This document shows, one piece after another, positions 18,748 to 25,927 of a stretch of DNA of 64,000 nucleotides. Positions within the stretch are counted from its first letter, which is position 1. Each line of letters begins with the position of its first letter. Below the pieces are notes generated by a model. The model saw nothing but the letters and a program-made list of their open reading frames with translations, made no database searches and had not been told where the DNA came from. The DNA comes from Oscillospiraceae bacterium (GTDB lineage: Bacteria > Bacillota > Clostridia > Oscillospirales > Ruminococcaceae). The DNA is taken from the NCBI GenBank assembly GCA_004557855.1, contig SFFJ01000006.1, forward strand, positions 51,450 to 115,449, in the 5' to 3' direction. A program made the translations under genes and the position numbers.

Positions 18748-18788
18748 AAAAATCCGACCTGCGGAAAAACCGTGGGTCGGATTTTTTG
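18748..18788 (+). terminator. Rho-independent terminator after the lipoprotein gene
   Basis: AAAATCCGACC pairs with GGTCGGATTTTTT across a 12-base loop. Confidence 0.85.
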
Positions 18789-18808
18789 TAGGGGGTATGC
18801 GGAGGGGA

Positions 18809-18884
18809 GGCCCCGCAGGGGCCGTGGCGAAGCCACGGGGACGGCCGGAGGCCGTCACGGCGCGGAGCGCCGCCCTGCGGGGCC
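18809..18884. repeat. Cloverleaf palindromic element 6a
   Basis: The 76-bp core is identical to that at 15773-15848: outer arms 18809-18821 and 18872-18884 with three GAA/GGA/GGA hairpins. It runs directly into a 22-bp tandem array. Confidence 0.9.
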
Positions 18885-18891
18885 GTGGAAA

Positions 18892-18979
18892 GGCCCCGCA
18901 GGGGCCGTGGAAAGGCCCCGCAGGGGCCGTGGAAAGGCCCCGCAGGGGCCGTGGAAAGGCCCCGCAGGGGCCGTGGACG
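18892..18979. repeat. Four tandem 22-bp repeats built from one outer arm
   Basis: Units beginning GGCCCCGCAGGGGCC at 18892, 18914, 18936 and 18958. Each is itself a perfect hairpin GGCCCC-GCA-GGGGCC plus a GTGGAAA spacer, so the array is an amplification of the left outer arm of the flanking cloverleaf elements. Confidence 0.92.
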
Positions 18980-19034
18980 AAGCCACGGGGACGGCCGGAG
19001 GCCGTCACGGCGCGGAGCGCCGCCCTGCGGGGCC
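18958..19034. repeat. Cloverleaf palindromic element 6b
   Basis: A second copy of the 76-bp core with one inserted base in the first hairpin; its left arm is the last 22-bp unit. It is followed by GCGGCTTGCAGGGGG, the complement of the family's flanking box. Confidence 0.9.
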
Positions 19035-19070
19035 GTATTGTGCGGCTTGCAGGGGGCGTTAAAGGGCGGG

Positions 19071-19769
19071 TCAATCCATCTTCAGCAGGGCGGGGACCCG
19101 GGAAAGGGCGGTGACGGTATAGTCCACCCCGGCGGGGGCGGCGGGGGCACCGGGGCGGCGGTAGTAGCAGGTCTTCATGCCGTACTGCAGGCCGCCGGCG
19201 ATATCCGAGGTGAGAGAGTCGCCGATGATAAGCGTTTCCCGGGGGAGGATGGGGGTGGGGCGGGCTTCATTGAGCTCCCGGAAGGCGGTATCAAAGAAGG
19301 CGGCGGCGGGTTTGGCGGCGCCGATGCGCTGCGAAATGAAAAAGTGGGTGAAATACTGCTTCATCCCGCCCAGCTCCAGCCGGTGCAGCTGCTGTTCATA
19401 GGGGCCGTTGCTGGCGGCGCAAAGGATGCTGTGCCGGGAGAGGCTTTGCAGCAGCGGGACGGCACCGGGGACGGGAATGGCGCTATCGTAGATGGCGGTG
19501 CGGAAGTAATGCTCGAAGGTGGGGCCGTCAAAGGCGATGCCGAGAGCGTCAAAAATGCGGCTCCAGCGGATTTTCTGGAGCTCCTCGAAGGTAAGGGTGC
19601 CCTCCTCGATCTGCCGCCACAGCTTATTATTTTCGGCGGTGAAGGTATAGTACATTTCCGGGCGGTAGGCGGGCAGACCGAAATGGGCGAAGCCCTCCGC
19701 CATGGTGGTACGGACATACTCGTCAAAATCCAGCAGGGTGTTATCGATATCGATGAAGATGGCTTTCAT
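19071..19769 (-). CDS. HAD-family hydrolase, YjjG-like nucleotidase
   Basis: A 232-residue haloacid dehalogenase phosphatase. Motif I is FIDIDNTLLDF (nucleophile Asp8, acid/base Asp10), motif II the ASNG stretch (CAASNGPYEQQ), motif III the lysine in GAAKPAAAFFD and motif IV IIGDSLTSDIAGG. The cap (EYVRTTMAEGFAHFGLPAY region) and overall layout match YjjG-type pyrimidine nucleotidases, which dephosphorylate non-canonical nucleotides, but specificity cannot be read from motifs. It is preceded by the aminotransferase gene on the same strand. Confidence 0.88.
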   Translation of the reverse strand: MKAIFIDIDNTLLDFDEYVRTTMAEGFAHFGLPAYRPEMYYTFTAENNKLWRQIEEGTLTFEELQKIRWSRIFDALGIAFDGPTFEHYFRTAIYDSAIPVPGAVPLLQSLSRHSILCAASNGPYEQQLHRLELGGMKQYFTHFFISQRIGAAKPAAAFFDTAFRELNEARPTPILPRETLIIGDSLTSDIAGGLQYGMKTCYYRRPGAPAAPAGVDYTVTALSRVPALLKMD

Positions 19770-19782
19770 AAATCCTCCGGGC

Positions 19783-19815
19783 GGCAGTGGAAAGCCCCGG
19801 TGGGTGCCGGGGCTT
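19783..19815 (-). terminator. Hairpin between the aminotransferase and HAD genes
   Basis: AAGCCCCGG pairs with CCGGGGCTT on either side of a 6-base loop, immediately after the aminotransferase stop. The following T stretch is short, so it may attenuate rather than stop transcription. Confidence 0.5.
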
Positions 19816-19820
19816 GCGGT

Positions 19821-21035
19821 TTACTGGCGGTAGCTTTGCAAAAACTCGCCGACGTCGGTCATGGCGCGGGCAAGGTCCCCGGCCTCCGGCAGCATGACGA
19901 CCCTGAAGTGATCCGGCTGCGGCCAGTCGAAGCCGCTGCCCGGCACCAGCAGGATATGCTTTTGGTGCAGAAGGTCCATGGCGAATTTTTTATCGTCGGT
20001 GATGGGACACTTTTTGAGATCGATGCGGGGGAAGATATAGAAGGCGGCGGAATTTTTGACGACCGAAAGGCAATCGAATTGCCGCAGGGCGTTTACCGCC
20101 GCTTCCCGCTGCTCGTACAGTCTGCCGCCGGGCAGAAGCAGCTCGTTGGTGCTTTGCTCATCCCGCAGGGCGGCGGGGATGACCAGCTGGGTGAGGGCAT
20201 TGCCGCAAAGGCGCATACTGGTAAGCGCCACCATTCCCCCCACAAAGTCCTCGGTGAGGGCACGGGGGCCGGATACGGCCATCCAGCCGCAGCGGAACCC
20301 GCAGATCATGTGGCTTTTGGAAAGGCCGTTAAAGGTGAGGACAGGCAGATCCGGGCAGAGGGCGGCGGTGGAGATGTGCTCTTTTCCGTCCATGACCAGC
20401 CGGTCGTAGATCTCATCCGAAAGGAGGATGAGCTGCTTTTCCCGGGCGATTTCCACGATCTGCTCCAGCAGCTCCCGCGGATAGAGGGCGCCGGTAGGGT
20501 TATTGGGATTGATGATGAGGATGGCGCGGGTGCGGGCGGTGAGCTTGCGGCGGATATCCTCCACATCGGGGTACCAGTCGGACTGCTCATCGCAGGTGTA
20601 GAAAACCGGCTTTGCCCCGGCGATGAGGGTCACATTGGTCCACAGGGAATAGCTGGGGCTGGGCAGCAGGATCTCATCGCCGTAATTGAGCAGGGCGGTG
20701 ATGGCGAACTGCGCCATTTCGCTGACGCCGTTGCCGACGAAGATATCATCGGGGGTCAGCCCCTCGATGCCCTTGGCGGTTTCGTATTCGACGATGGCCT
20801 GACGGGCAGCGGGCATCCCGCGGAAATCGCAGTAGCCGACGGCTTTTTCGGCGTTTTCCATGAGCGCCTGCCGCACGCTGGGCGGCATGGTAAAGCCGAA
20901 GGTGGCGGGGTTGCCGGTATTGAGCCGCAGGACGGGGATACCCTCTCCGATCATTTTCATGGCCTCGACATAGACGGGGCCGCGGATATCGGAATGGACC
21001 TGCGCTAATTTTTCGGAACGGATGATGGGCTGCAT
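19821..21035 (-). CDS. alaA: Alanine-type pyridoxal-phosphate aminotransferase
   Basis: A 404-residue class I/II aminotransferase. The Schiff-base lysine is in TFNGLSKSHMICGFRCGWM, the phosphate-binding arginine in FRCGW, and NPNNPTGALYP and the C-terminal RVVMLPE arginine are present. Length and the NGLSK...GFRxGWM pattern match AlaA (405 residues), which makes alanine from pyruvate and glutamate; other broad-specificity relatives remain possible. The start at 21035 has AAGGAGG seven bases upstream, better than the ATG at 21068. Confidence 0.88.
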   Translation of the reverse strand: MQPIIRSEKLAQVHSDIRGPVYVEAMKMIGEGIPVLRLNTGNPATFGFTMPPSVRQALMENAEKAVGYCDFRGMPAARQAIVEYETAKGIEGLTPDDIFVGNGVSEMAQFAITALLNYGDEILLPSPSYSLWTNVTLIAGAKPVFYTCDEQSDWYPDVEDIRRKLTARTRAILIINPNNPTGALYPRELLEQIVEIAREKQLILLSDEIYDRLVMDGKEHISTAALCPDLPVLTFNGLSKSHMICGFRCGWMAVSGPRALTEDFVGGMVALTSMRLCGNALTQLVIPAALRDEQSTNELLLPGGRLYEQREAAVNALRQFDCLSVVKNSAAFYIFPRIDLKKCPITDDKKFAMDLLHQKHILLVPGSGFDWPQPDHFRVVMLPEAGDLARAMTDVGEFLQSYRQ

Positions 21036-21080
21036 ATCAGCGCCTCCTTGCTGTGGGGTGTGGAACAAAAGATGTAGATT

Positions 21081-21109
21081 ATTATATCACCTTCCGCGGG
21101 GAAATACAA
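21081..21109 (-). promoter_or_regulatory. Promoter of the aminotransferase gene
   Basis: On the minus strand TTGTAT (21104-21109), 17-base spacer, TATAAT (21081-21086). Confidence 0.65.
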
Positions 21110-21162
21110 TCGGCGGCAGGGGGGTTCGGTGAAAAATATCGGGGCGGCAGGCCTGCAAGGGG

Positions 21163-21256
21163 AGGGCCCGCAGGGCCGGCCGCCGCAGGCGGCCGTAGCG
21201 GGGCGGCCGCAGGCCGCCCCGCAGCCCCGGCGGAGCCGGGGTGCCCTGCGGGCCCT
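21163..21256. repeat. Cloverleaf palindromic element 7
   Basis: Outer arms 21163-21176 and 21243-21256 pair over 14 bp. Hairpins at 21177-21195, 21198-21222 and 21225-21241 have loops GCA, GCA and GGA. GCGGCTTGCAGGGGG follows on the right. Confidence 0.9.
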
Positions 21257-21344
21257 GTGCCGCGGCTTGCAGGGGGGTGCGGGGAAGCAGAAGCCGACCC
21301 CTCCACGGTGCGGAGAGGCCGGCGGGAAATGAAGGGATCGGCGT

Positions 21345-22841
21345 TTAAGCCTCTGCGGAGTGGCGGTTGGTGACGGCACGGATAACGAACAGTGCAGCCA
21401 GCATAAGCACGATGCCGATGGGCAGGACGATGAGGGCATTGGGGATAAAGCCGGCGATGATGTAGGTGAAGAAGGAAACAACGGCAACGGTAGCGGCGTA
21501 GGGGAACTGCGTCGATACGTGGTTGAGGTGGTTGCACTGGGCACCGGCGGAGGCCATGATGGTGGTATCGCTGATGGGAGAAACGTGATCGCCGAAAACC
21601 GCACCGGCGAGGCAGGCGGAAACGCCTACGATCATCAGGGTGAAGTCGGCCTTAAAGACCTCGGTGACGATGGGGATGAGGATGCCGAAGGTGCCCCAGG
21701 AGGTACCGGTGGCAAACGCCAGACCGCAGGCTACGAGGAAGATCACAGCGGGGAGCAGGCTGTAAAGGCTGCTGGAGGCGCTGTGCATGAGCCCGGCAAC
21801 AAATTCCTTGGCGCCCAACAGGGTGGTCATGTTCTTGAGGGAGGTGGCAAGGGTGAGGATGAGGATGGCGGGAACCATGGCGCAGAAGCCCTGCGGGATG
21901 CAGCTCATGGCATCCTTAAAGGAGATGACCCGGCGGAGAACAAAATAGATGACGGTAAAGACCAGCGCCACAATAGCGCCCCAGGGCAGGCCGAAGAAGG
22001 CATCGCAGTTGGCAAAGGCATCGATGAAGTTATCGGCGCCATTGAGGTAGCCGGAGTAGACCAGACCGCCGACGCACAGCACCACCAGAACGATGATGGG
22101 CAGCAGCAGATCGATAACGCGGGCACGGGGGTTGGTGACCTCCTCCACCGCTTCGGGCTGCTCGCCCTCGGTGAACAGGTCGTTATTGCGGATGGCGTTG
22201 AGCTCATGCCGGCGCATGGGGCCGTAGTCCATACCGGTCTTGCAAAGGAACAGCACCATAACGATGGTGAGCAGCGAATAGAAATTGAAGGGGATGGCGC
22301 GGATGAACAGGTCAAAGCCGCTGTAGTCCTCCACGACGCCGGAGACGGCTGCCGCCCAAGAGGAAATGGGGGCGATCATGCAGATGGGGGCGGCGGTGGA
22401 ATCGATGATGTAGGCGAGCTTGGCGCGGGAAACGTGGTGGCTGTCGGTGACGGGGCGCATCACGCTGCCGACGGTCAGGCAGTTGAAGTAGTCATCCACA
22501 AAGATGAGGACGCCCAGCAGGAAGGAGGAAAACATAGCGCCGCCGCGGGTCTTGATGTGCGCCTTGGCCCAAGCGCCGAAGGCTGCGGAGCCGCCGGCCT
22601 TATTGAGCAGGGCGACGAGGATGCCAAGCAGCACGAGGAACATGAAGATACCGGCATTATCACTGATGGCGGCCACTACGCCGTCATTGAGCAGAGAGTC
22701 GAGCGCCTCCACATGGAAACCGGCATAGAACAGGGCACCGGCAACGGCGCCGATAAAGAGGGAGCTGTAAACTTCCTTGGTGATGAGGGCCAGTGCGATG
22801 GCGATGATGGGGGGAACGAGTGCCCAGAATGTACCGAACAT
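21345..22841 (-). CDS. lysW: NhaC-superfamily transporter, probable lysine permease
   Basis: A 498-residue membrane protein with about 11-12 hydrophobic segments, of the NhaC sodium/proton antiporter superfamily (typical stretches IFVDDYFNCLTVGSVMRP and LVACGLAFATGTSWGTFGI). The gene is preceded by a lysine riboswitch and terminator (22874-23116), and NhaC-type proteins under lysine riboswitches are known as the LysW group of predicted lysine transporters. The start at 22841 has CAGGAGG eight bases upstream; an upstream in-frame start would lie within the riboswitch terminator. Lysine uptake is thus a well-supported inference, not a direct reading. Confidence 0.88.
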   Translation of the reverse strand: MFGTFWALVPPIIAIALALITKEVYSSLFIGAVAGALFYAGFHVEALDSLLNDGVVAAISDNAGIFMFLVLLGILVALLNKAGGSAAFGAWAKAHIKTRGGAMFSSFLLGVLIFVDDYFNCLTVGSVMRPVTDSHHVSRAKLAYIIDSTAAPICMIAPISSWAAAVSGVVEDYSGFDLFIRAIPFNFYSLLTIVMVLFLCKTGMDYGPMRRHELNAIRNNDLFTEGEQPEAVEEVTNPRARVIDLLLPIIVLVVLCVGGLVYSGYLNGADNFIDAFANCDAFFGLPWGAIVALVFTVIYFVLRRVISFKDAMSCIPQGFCAMVPAILILTLATSLKNMTTLLGAKEFVAGLMHSASSSLYSLLPAVIFLVACGLAFATGTSWGTFGILIPIVTEVFKADFTLMIVGVSACLAGAVFGDHVSPISDTTIMASAGAQCNHLNHVSTQFPYAATVAVVSFFTYIIAGFIPNALIVLPIGIVLMLAALFVIRAVTNRHSAEA

Positions 22842-22867
22842 AATATTTACCTCCTGAAAAATGGACG

Positions 22868-22906
22868 AAAAAAGCCATGAGATATGCGGAAAACAAATCT
22901 CATGGC
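22868..22906 (-). terminator. Riboswitch-controlled terminator of the lysine transporter gene
   Basis: On the minus strand GCCATGAGAT pairs with ATCTCATGGC (22874-22906) followed by six T (22868-22873), 27 bases before the start codon. It is the expression platform of the aptamer upstream. Confidence 0.9.
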
Positions 22907-22924
22907 AAGAAATAATAAAATTAT

Positions 22925-23116
22925 CACTTTGACCCACCGATAGCTCTCCACAGTTTCTGTGACAGTCCGCAGCATATTCTGCTGCGTCCCAGCGTAAATG
23001 CTCTCGGGGGAGCCTTTCGCTTCGGCGGTCTTCCCTTTCGCGCCCCCGGTTTCCCGAACCGTGTGGGGGTGGCTACTGATGAAGCCCGCAACCTCTACCA
23101 AATTGGCTTTATTCTG
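22925..23116 (-). promoter_or_regulatory. Lysine riboswitch (L box)
   Basis: The minus strand shows the conserved L-box pieces in order: GGTAGAGGTTGCGGGC, then CATCAGTAG, GCGCGAAAGGGAAG, GCCGAAGCGAAAGGC, GCTGGGACGCAG and the closing GAGCTATC that pairs with GGTAG. Lysine binding would stabilise the aptamer and let the downstream terminator form, turning off the transporter. Confidence 0.93.
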
Positions 23117-23124
23117 TTGCTACT

Positions 23125-23153
23125 TTTATAGCACCGCAGGCGCAGTAATGCAA
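23125..23153 (-). promoter_or_regulatory. Promoter of the lysine riboswitch transcript
   Basis: On the minus strand TTGCAT (23148-23153), 17-base spacer, TATAAA (23125-23130), just upstream of the aptamer. Confidence 0.7.
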
Positions 23154-23250
23154 GTGTTTTTTTACAAAACGGTCACATTTTGGGGATGCGTTGATGAAGT
23201 GACGGAATTTCGTTGCTGTTTTTGGCTATTTTGCACAACGGAAATGGGCA

Positions 23251-23398
23251 GGGGGCGAGCGCAGCGAGCCCGCAGGGGGATCAGCTTGCGGGGAGGTACC
23301 GGGGGCGAGCACAGCGAGCCCCCAGAGGGATCAGCTTGCGGGGAGGTACCGGGGCGAGCGCAGCGAGCCCGCAGAGGGATCAGCTTGCGGGGAGAGGA
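23251..23398. repeat. Three tandem repeats of about 50 bp
   Basis: GCGAGC-GCA-GCGAGC blocks start at 23255, 23305 and 23354, each followed by a GCAG(A/G)GGGATCAGCTTGCGG segment; a GAGGTACCGG link joins the first two units to the next. Units differ by a few substitutions. The array runs directly into cloverleaf element 8 and fills most of the gap between the lysine transporter leader and murC. Confidence 0.88.
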
Positions 23399-23481
23399 CG
23401 CGCCGCCCCGCGCGCGCCGTACGGCGCGCGGCGCCCCCCGCAGGGGGGCACCCGCCGCTTTTGCGGCGGCGGGGCGGCGCG
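23399..23481. repeat. Cloverleaf palindromic element 8
   Basis: Outer arms CGCGCCGCCCCG (23399-23410) and its complement (23470-23481) enclose three hairpins with loops GTAC, GCA and TTTT. Confidence 0.82.
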
Positions 23482-23504
23482 GGTTGCTGCGGCGTGCAGG
23501 GAAT

Positions 23505-23533
23505 CAAAAAGCAGACCCCCTGCAAATGAGGGA
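23505..23533 (-). terminator. Rho-independent terminator after murC
   Basis: On the minus strand GCAGACTCCCT pairs with AGGGGGTCTGC and is followed by five T; murC ends at 23546. Confidence 0.8.
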
Positions 23534-23545
23534 GTCTGCAAAAAA

Positions 23546-24925
23546 TCATTCGTGGTGCAGGATCATGCGGGCGCATTTGTAGATGTCGCCGCAGCCGAGA
23601 GTAAGGATAAGGTCGCCGGCTTCGGCATTTTCGCTCACGTAATCCGCCATGGCCCGGAAGGAAGGCAGACAGACGCAGCCGGGGATCTTTTCGCCCAGAT
23701 CCTCCGAGGTGATGTGGTAGGTATTGACCTCCCGGCTGCCCATGATGGGCGAAAGCACCACACGGTCGGCGATGGAAAGGGCAGAAACGAAGTCATCCAG
23801 CAGCATATAGGTGCGGCTGAAGGTAAAGGGCTGGAATACCGCCCACACCCGCTTAAAGTCCAGCTCCTTGGCGGCGGTGAGGGTGGCACGCAGCTCGGCG
23901 GGGTGGTGGGCATAGTCATCGGCGACGGTAGCACCGGTGTGGGTCTTGCCCAGCACCTCAAAGCGGCGGCCCGCCCCGGTAAAGGCCGAAAGCCCGGCGG
24001 CAGCCTGCTCCGGGGTGGCGCCCAGCTGCATGGCGCCTGCGGCGGCGGCCACGGCATTAAGGATGTTATGGTCGCCGGGGATTTGCAGGTGCAGCTCGGT
24101 CAGCGGCTTACCGCGGAACATCAGGGTAAAGCGGCGGTCCAGCCCGCCCAGGTGGCGGATATTGGCGGGGTAGTAGTCGTTGGTCTCCTCCCAGCCGAAG
24201 GTCAGGAAGCTCCTCCCCTCCCCTGCCGCCGCTGCCATGGCCCGGCAGGTCTTTTCATCGCTGCCGTTATACAGGACGGTATGCGCCTTTTCGGCAAATT
24301 CGGTATAGCTTTTCATGGCGTTTTCCACGGTGTGGAAATATTCCATGTGGTCGTTATCGATATTGAGCACCAGGGCGATATCAGGGTGGGTGGAAAGGAA
24401 GGTATCCTTGAATTCGCAGGCCTCGTACACAAAGCGCTGCGTTGCCCCGCTGCGCCCGTACCCGCCTATGGTCCGCAGCTTGCCGCCGATGACGGCGGAG
24501 GGATCCAGCCCCGCCATATACAGGATCTGCACGATCATGGCGGTGGTGGTGGTTTTGCCGTGGGTGCCGCAAACGCCCAGCGCCTTGCTGTACCAGCTGG
24601 AAACAGCGCCCAGCATTTTGGCACGCTCCCACAGCGGCAGGCCGCTTTCCCGCGCAGCGATCAGTTCGGGGTTGGTTTCCATAATGGCGGCGGAATAGAG
24701 GATGAGATCGGCGCCCCTGATATTTTCGGCGCGCTGCCCCATCGTCACCTCGATGCCCATTTGGCGTTCCAGCTCGACGATGTCGCTTTCGTTATTATCG
24801 CTGCCGGTGATGGTATACCCCCGGCCGTGTAAAATCTGCACCAGCGGGAACATACCGCTGCCGCCGATGCCGATACAATGGATGTGCCGGACCCCCTGCG
24901 GGATCGTTTCGATGGGTTTTTGCAT
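23546..24925 (-). CDS. murC: UDP-N-acetylmuramate-L-alanine ligase
   Basis: A 459-residue Mur ligase that adds L-alanine to UDP-MurNAc with ATP in the cytoplasm. The N-terminal HCIGIGGSGM nucleotide-sugar loop, the ATP-binding GVCGTHGKTTTTAMI, the EACEFKDTFL motif with conserved glutamate, NIDNDHMEYF and the DDYAHHPAELRATL motif typical of MurC are all visible. The start at 24925 has AGAGGTGG about eight bases upstream. It is away from the main cell-wall cluster but only 3 kb from it and is transcribed alone. Confidence 0.96.
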   Translation of the reverse strand: MQKPIETIPQGVRHIHCIGIGGSGMFPLVQILHGRGYTITGSDNNESDIVELERQMGIEVTMGQRAENIRGADLILYSAAIMETNPELIAARESGLPLWERAKMLGAVSSWYSKALGVCGTHGKTTTTAMIVQILYMAGLDPSAVIGGKLRTIGGYGRSGATQRFVYEACEFKDTFLSTHPDIALVLNIDNDHMEYFHTVENAMKSYTEFAEKAHTVLYNGSDEKTCRAMAAAAGEGRSFLTFGWEETNDYYPANIRHLGGLDRRFTLMFRGKPLTELHLQIPGDHNILNAVAAAAGAMQLGATPEQAAAGLSAFTGAGRRFEVLGKTHTGATVADDYAHHPAELRATLTAAKELDFKRVWAVFQPFTFSRTYMLLDDFVSALSIADRVVLSPIMGSREVNTYHITSEDLGEKIPGCVCLPSFRAMADYVSENAEAGDLILTLGCGDIYKCARMILHHE

Positions 24926-24959
24926 AGTGAACGCCACCTCTTTAGAAGATATTCGATAT

Positions 24960-24989
24960 ATTATACCCCATCGGCGGGGGTTTTGACAA
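24960..24989 (-). promoter_or_regulatory. Promoter of murC
   Basis: On the minus strand TTGTCA (24984-24989), 18-base spacer, TATAAT (24960-24965). Confidence 0.75.
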
Positions 24990-25113
24990 TAGTTCGGGGG
25001 ATTTTCCCGCAAAATGCGGGGATGGGTGCATATTTTTCCCGCCCCGAACCAAGGCTAACGGTAAGCCCATCCGGCCGAAACAAAAACCCAAGCACCCGAA
25101 AGGAGAAACAGGC

Positions 25114-25413
25114 ATGAACATCACCGATATCCGCATTCGCAAAATTTACGAGGACGCCCGGCTGAAGGCGCTGGTTTCCGTCACGATCGACGGCGACCTT
25201 GCCGTCCACGATATCAAGGTCATAGAGGGGCCGGAACGGCTGTTTGTGGCCATGCCCAGCCGCAAGGATGAAAACGGGACGTTCCGGGATATCGCCCACC
25301 CCATCACCCCCGAAGCCCGCCATACGCTGGAGGAGGCCATTCTGGACCGCTACCAGACCCATCTGGCGCAGGCGGAGGCGGAGCAGGCCGCCACCCCGCA
25401 CATCCCGGCATGA
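25114..25413 (+). CDS. spoVG: SpoVG family regulator
   Basis: A 99-residue protein beginning MNITDIRIRKIYEDARLKAL and containing VHDIKVIEGPERLFVAMPSR and FRDIAHPITPEAR, the full signature of SpoVG, a small nucleic-acid-binding regulator of septation, sporulation and other post-exponential functions. In many Firmicutes spoVG sits beside cell-wall precursor genes such as glmU; here it lies between murC and glmS. AAAGGAG precedes the ATG. Presence of SpoVG does not by itself prove sporulation, since non-spore formers also carry it. Confidence 0.96.
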   Translation: MNITDIRIRKIYEDARLKALVSVTIDGDLAVHDIKVIEGPERLFVAMPSRKDENGTFRDIAHPITPEARHTLEEAILDRYQTHLAQAEAEQAATPHIPA

Positions 25414-25512
25414 GGGATGCCCCCGCAGGGCATTTCCCCGATAGGCCGACCTTTGGTGCAGCCGGAGAAAAAACGAGGCCTTGTATATCCCGGCGGGCGG
25501 GAGCATAGGATG

Positions 25513-25543
25513 GAGGGAGGACAGCGGTTCTTCCCTCTTTTTT
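25513..25543 (+). terminator. Terminator between spoVG and the glmS promoter
   Basis: GAGGGA (25513) pairs with TCCCTC (25532-25537) followed by six T, ending two bases before the glmS -35 box. Confidence 0.6.
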
Positions 25544-25544
25544 C

Positions 25545-25573
25545 TTTACAAGGGGGGCGCATTTTGGTATAAT
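25545..25573 (+). promoter_or_regulatory. Promoter of glmS
   Basis: TTTACA (25545-25550), 17-base spacer, TATAAT (25568-25573). Predicted transcription start near 25580, about seven bases before the ribozyme cleavage site. Confidence 0.88.
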
Positions 25574-25581
25574 ACAGGTGG

Positions 25582-25725
25582 ACAAAGCGCCAGTACCGCC
25601 CTTTTTTCCCGCGGGCGGATGACGAGGTGGAGGGAGTATCGAAAATTCGGCGGATGCCCTCCCGCTGCTGCCACAGCGCAGGCCGGTGCAAAAACACGGG
25701 CGACCGTGCAACAAAGAACCGGCCA
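25582..25725 (+). promoter_or_regulatory. glmS ribozyme-riboswitch
   Basis: The conserved blocks appear in order: AAAGCGCC with cleavage expected between 25586 and 25587, GATGACGAGGTGGAGGGAG, TATCGAAAATTCGGCGGATG, CCCTCCCG, then the P4 arms GGCCGGT and ACCGGCC (25718-25724) enclosing the GCACGG/CCGTGC stem. Glucosamine-6-phosphate would act as coenzyme for self-cleavage, destabilising the glmS mRNA. About 200 bases of further leader follow before the GlmS start. Confidence 0.95.
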
Positions 25726-25927
25726 TGGATAGCGAACAGAACAGCTCTCCCGCCGGGGTGGTATGCCCCTGCGGCCGCATGGAGAGAAGCCCCCGCTTCC
25801 CCCTTCGGTTTTCGTTATCCCGCCGGTGCAGCCTGTGTACCGGTCTGCCGTGCCATAGGGGAAATGAAGATTTACATGGGGTTTCTCTCCCGCAGGAACG
25901 GTTCTGTGGGAAAGGAGCCATTTATTT

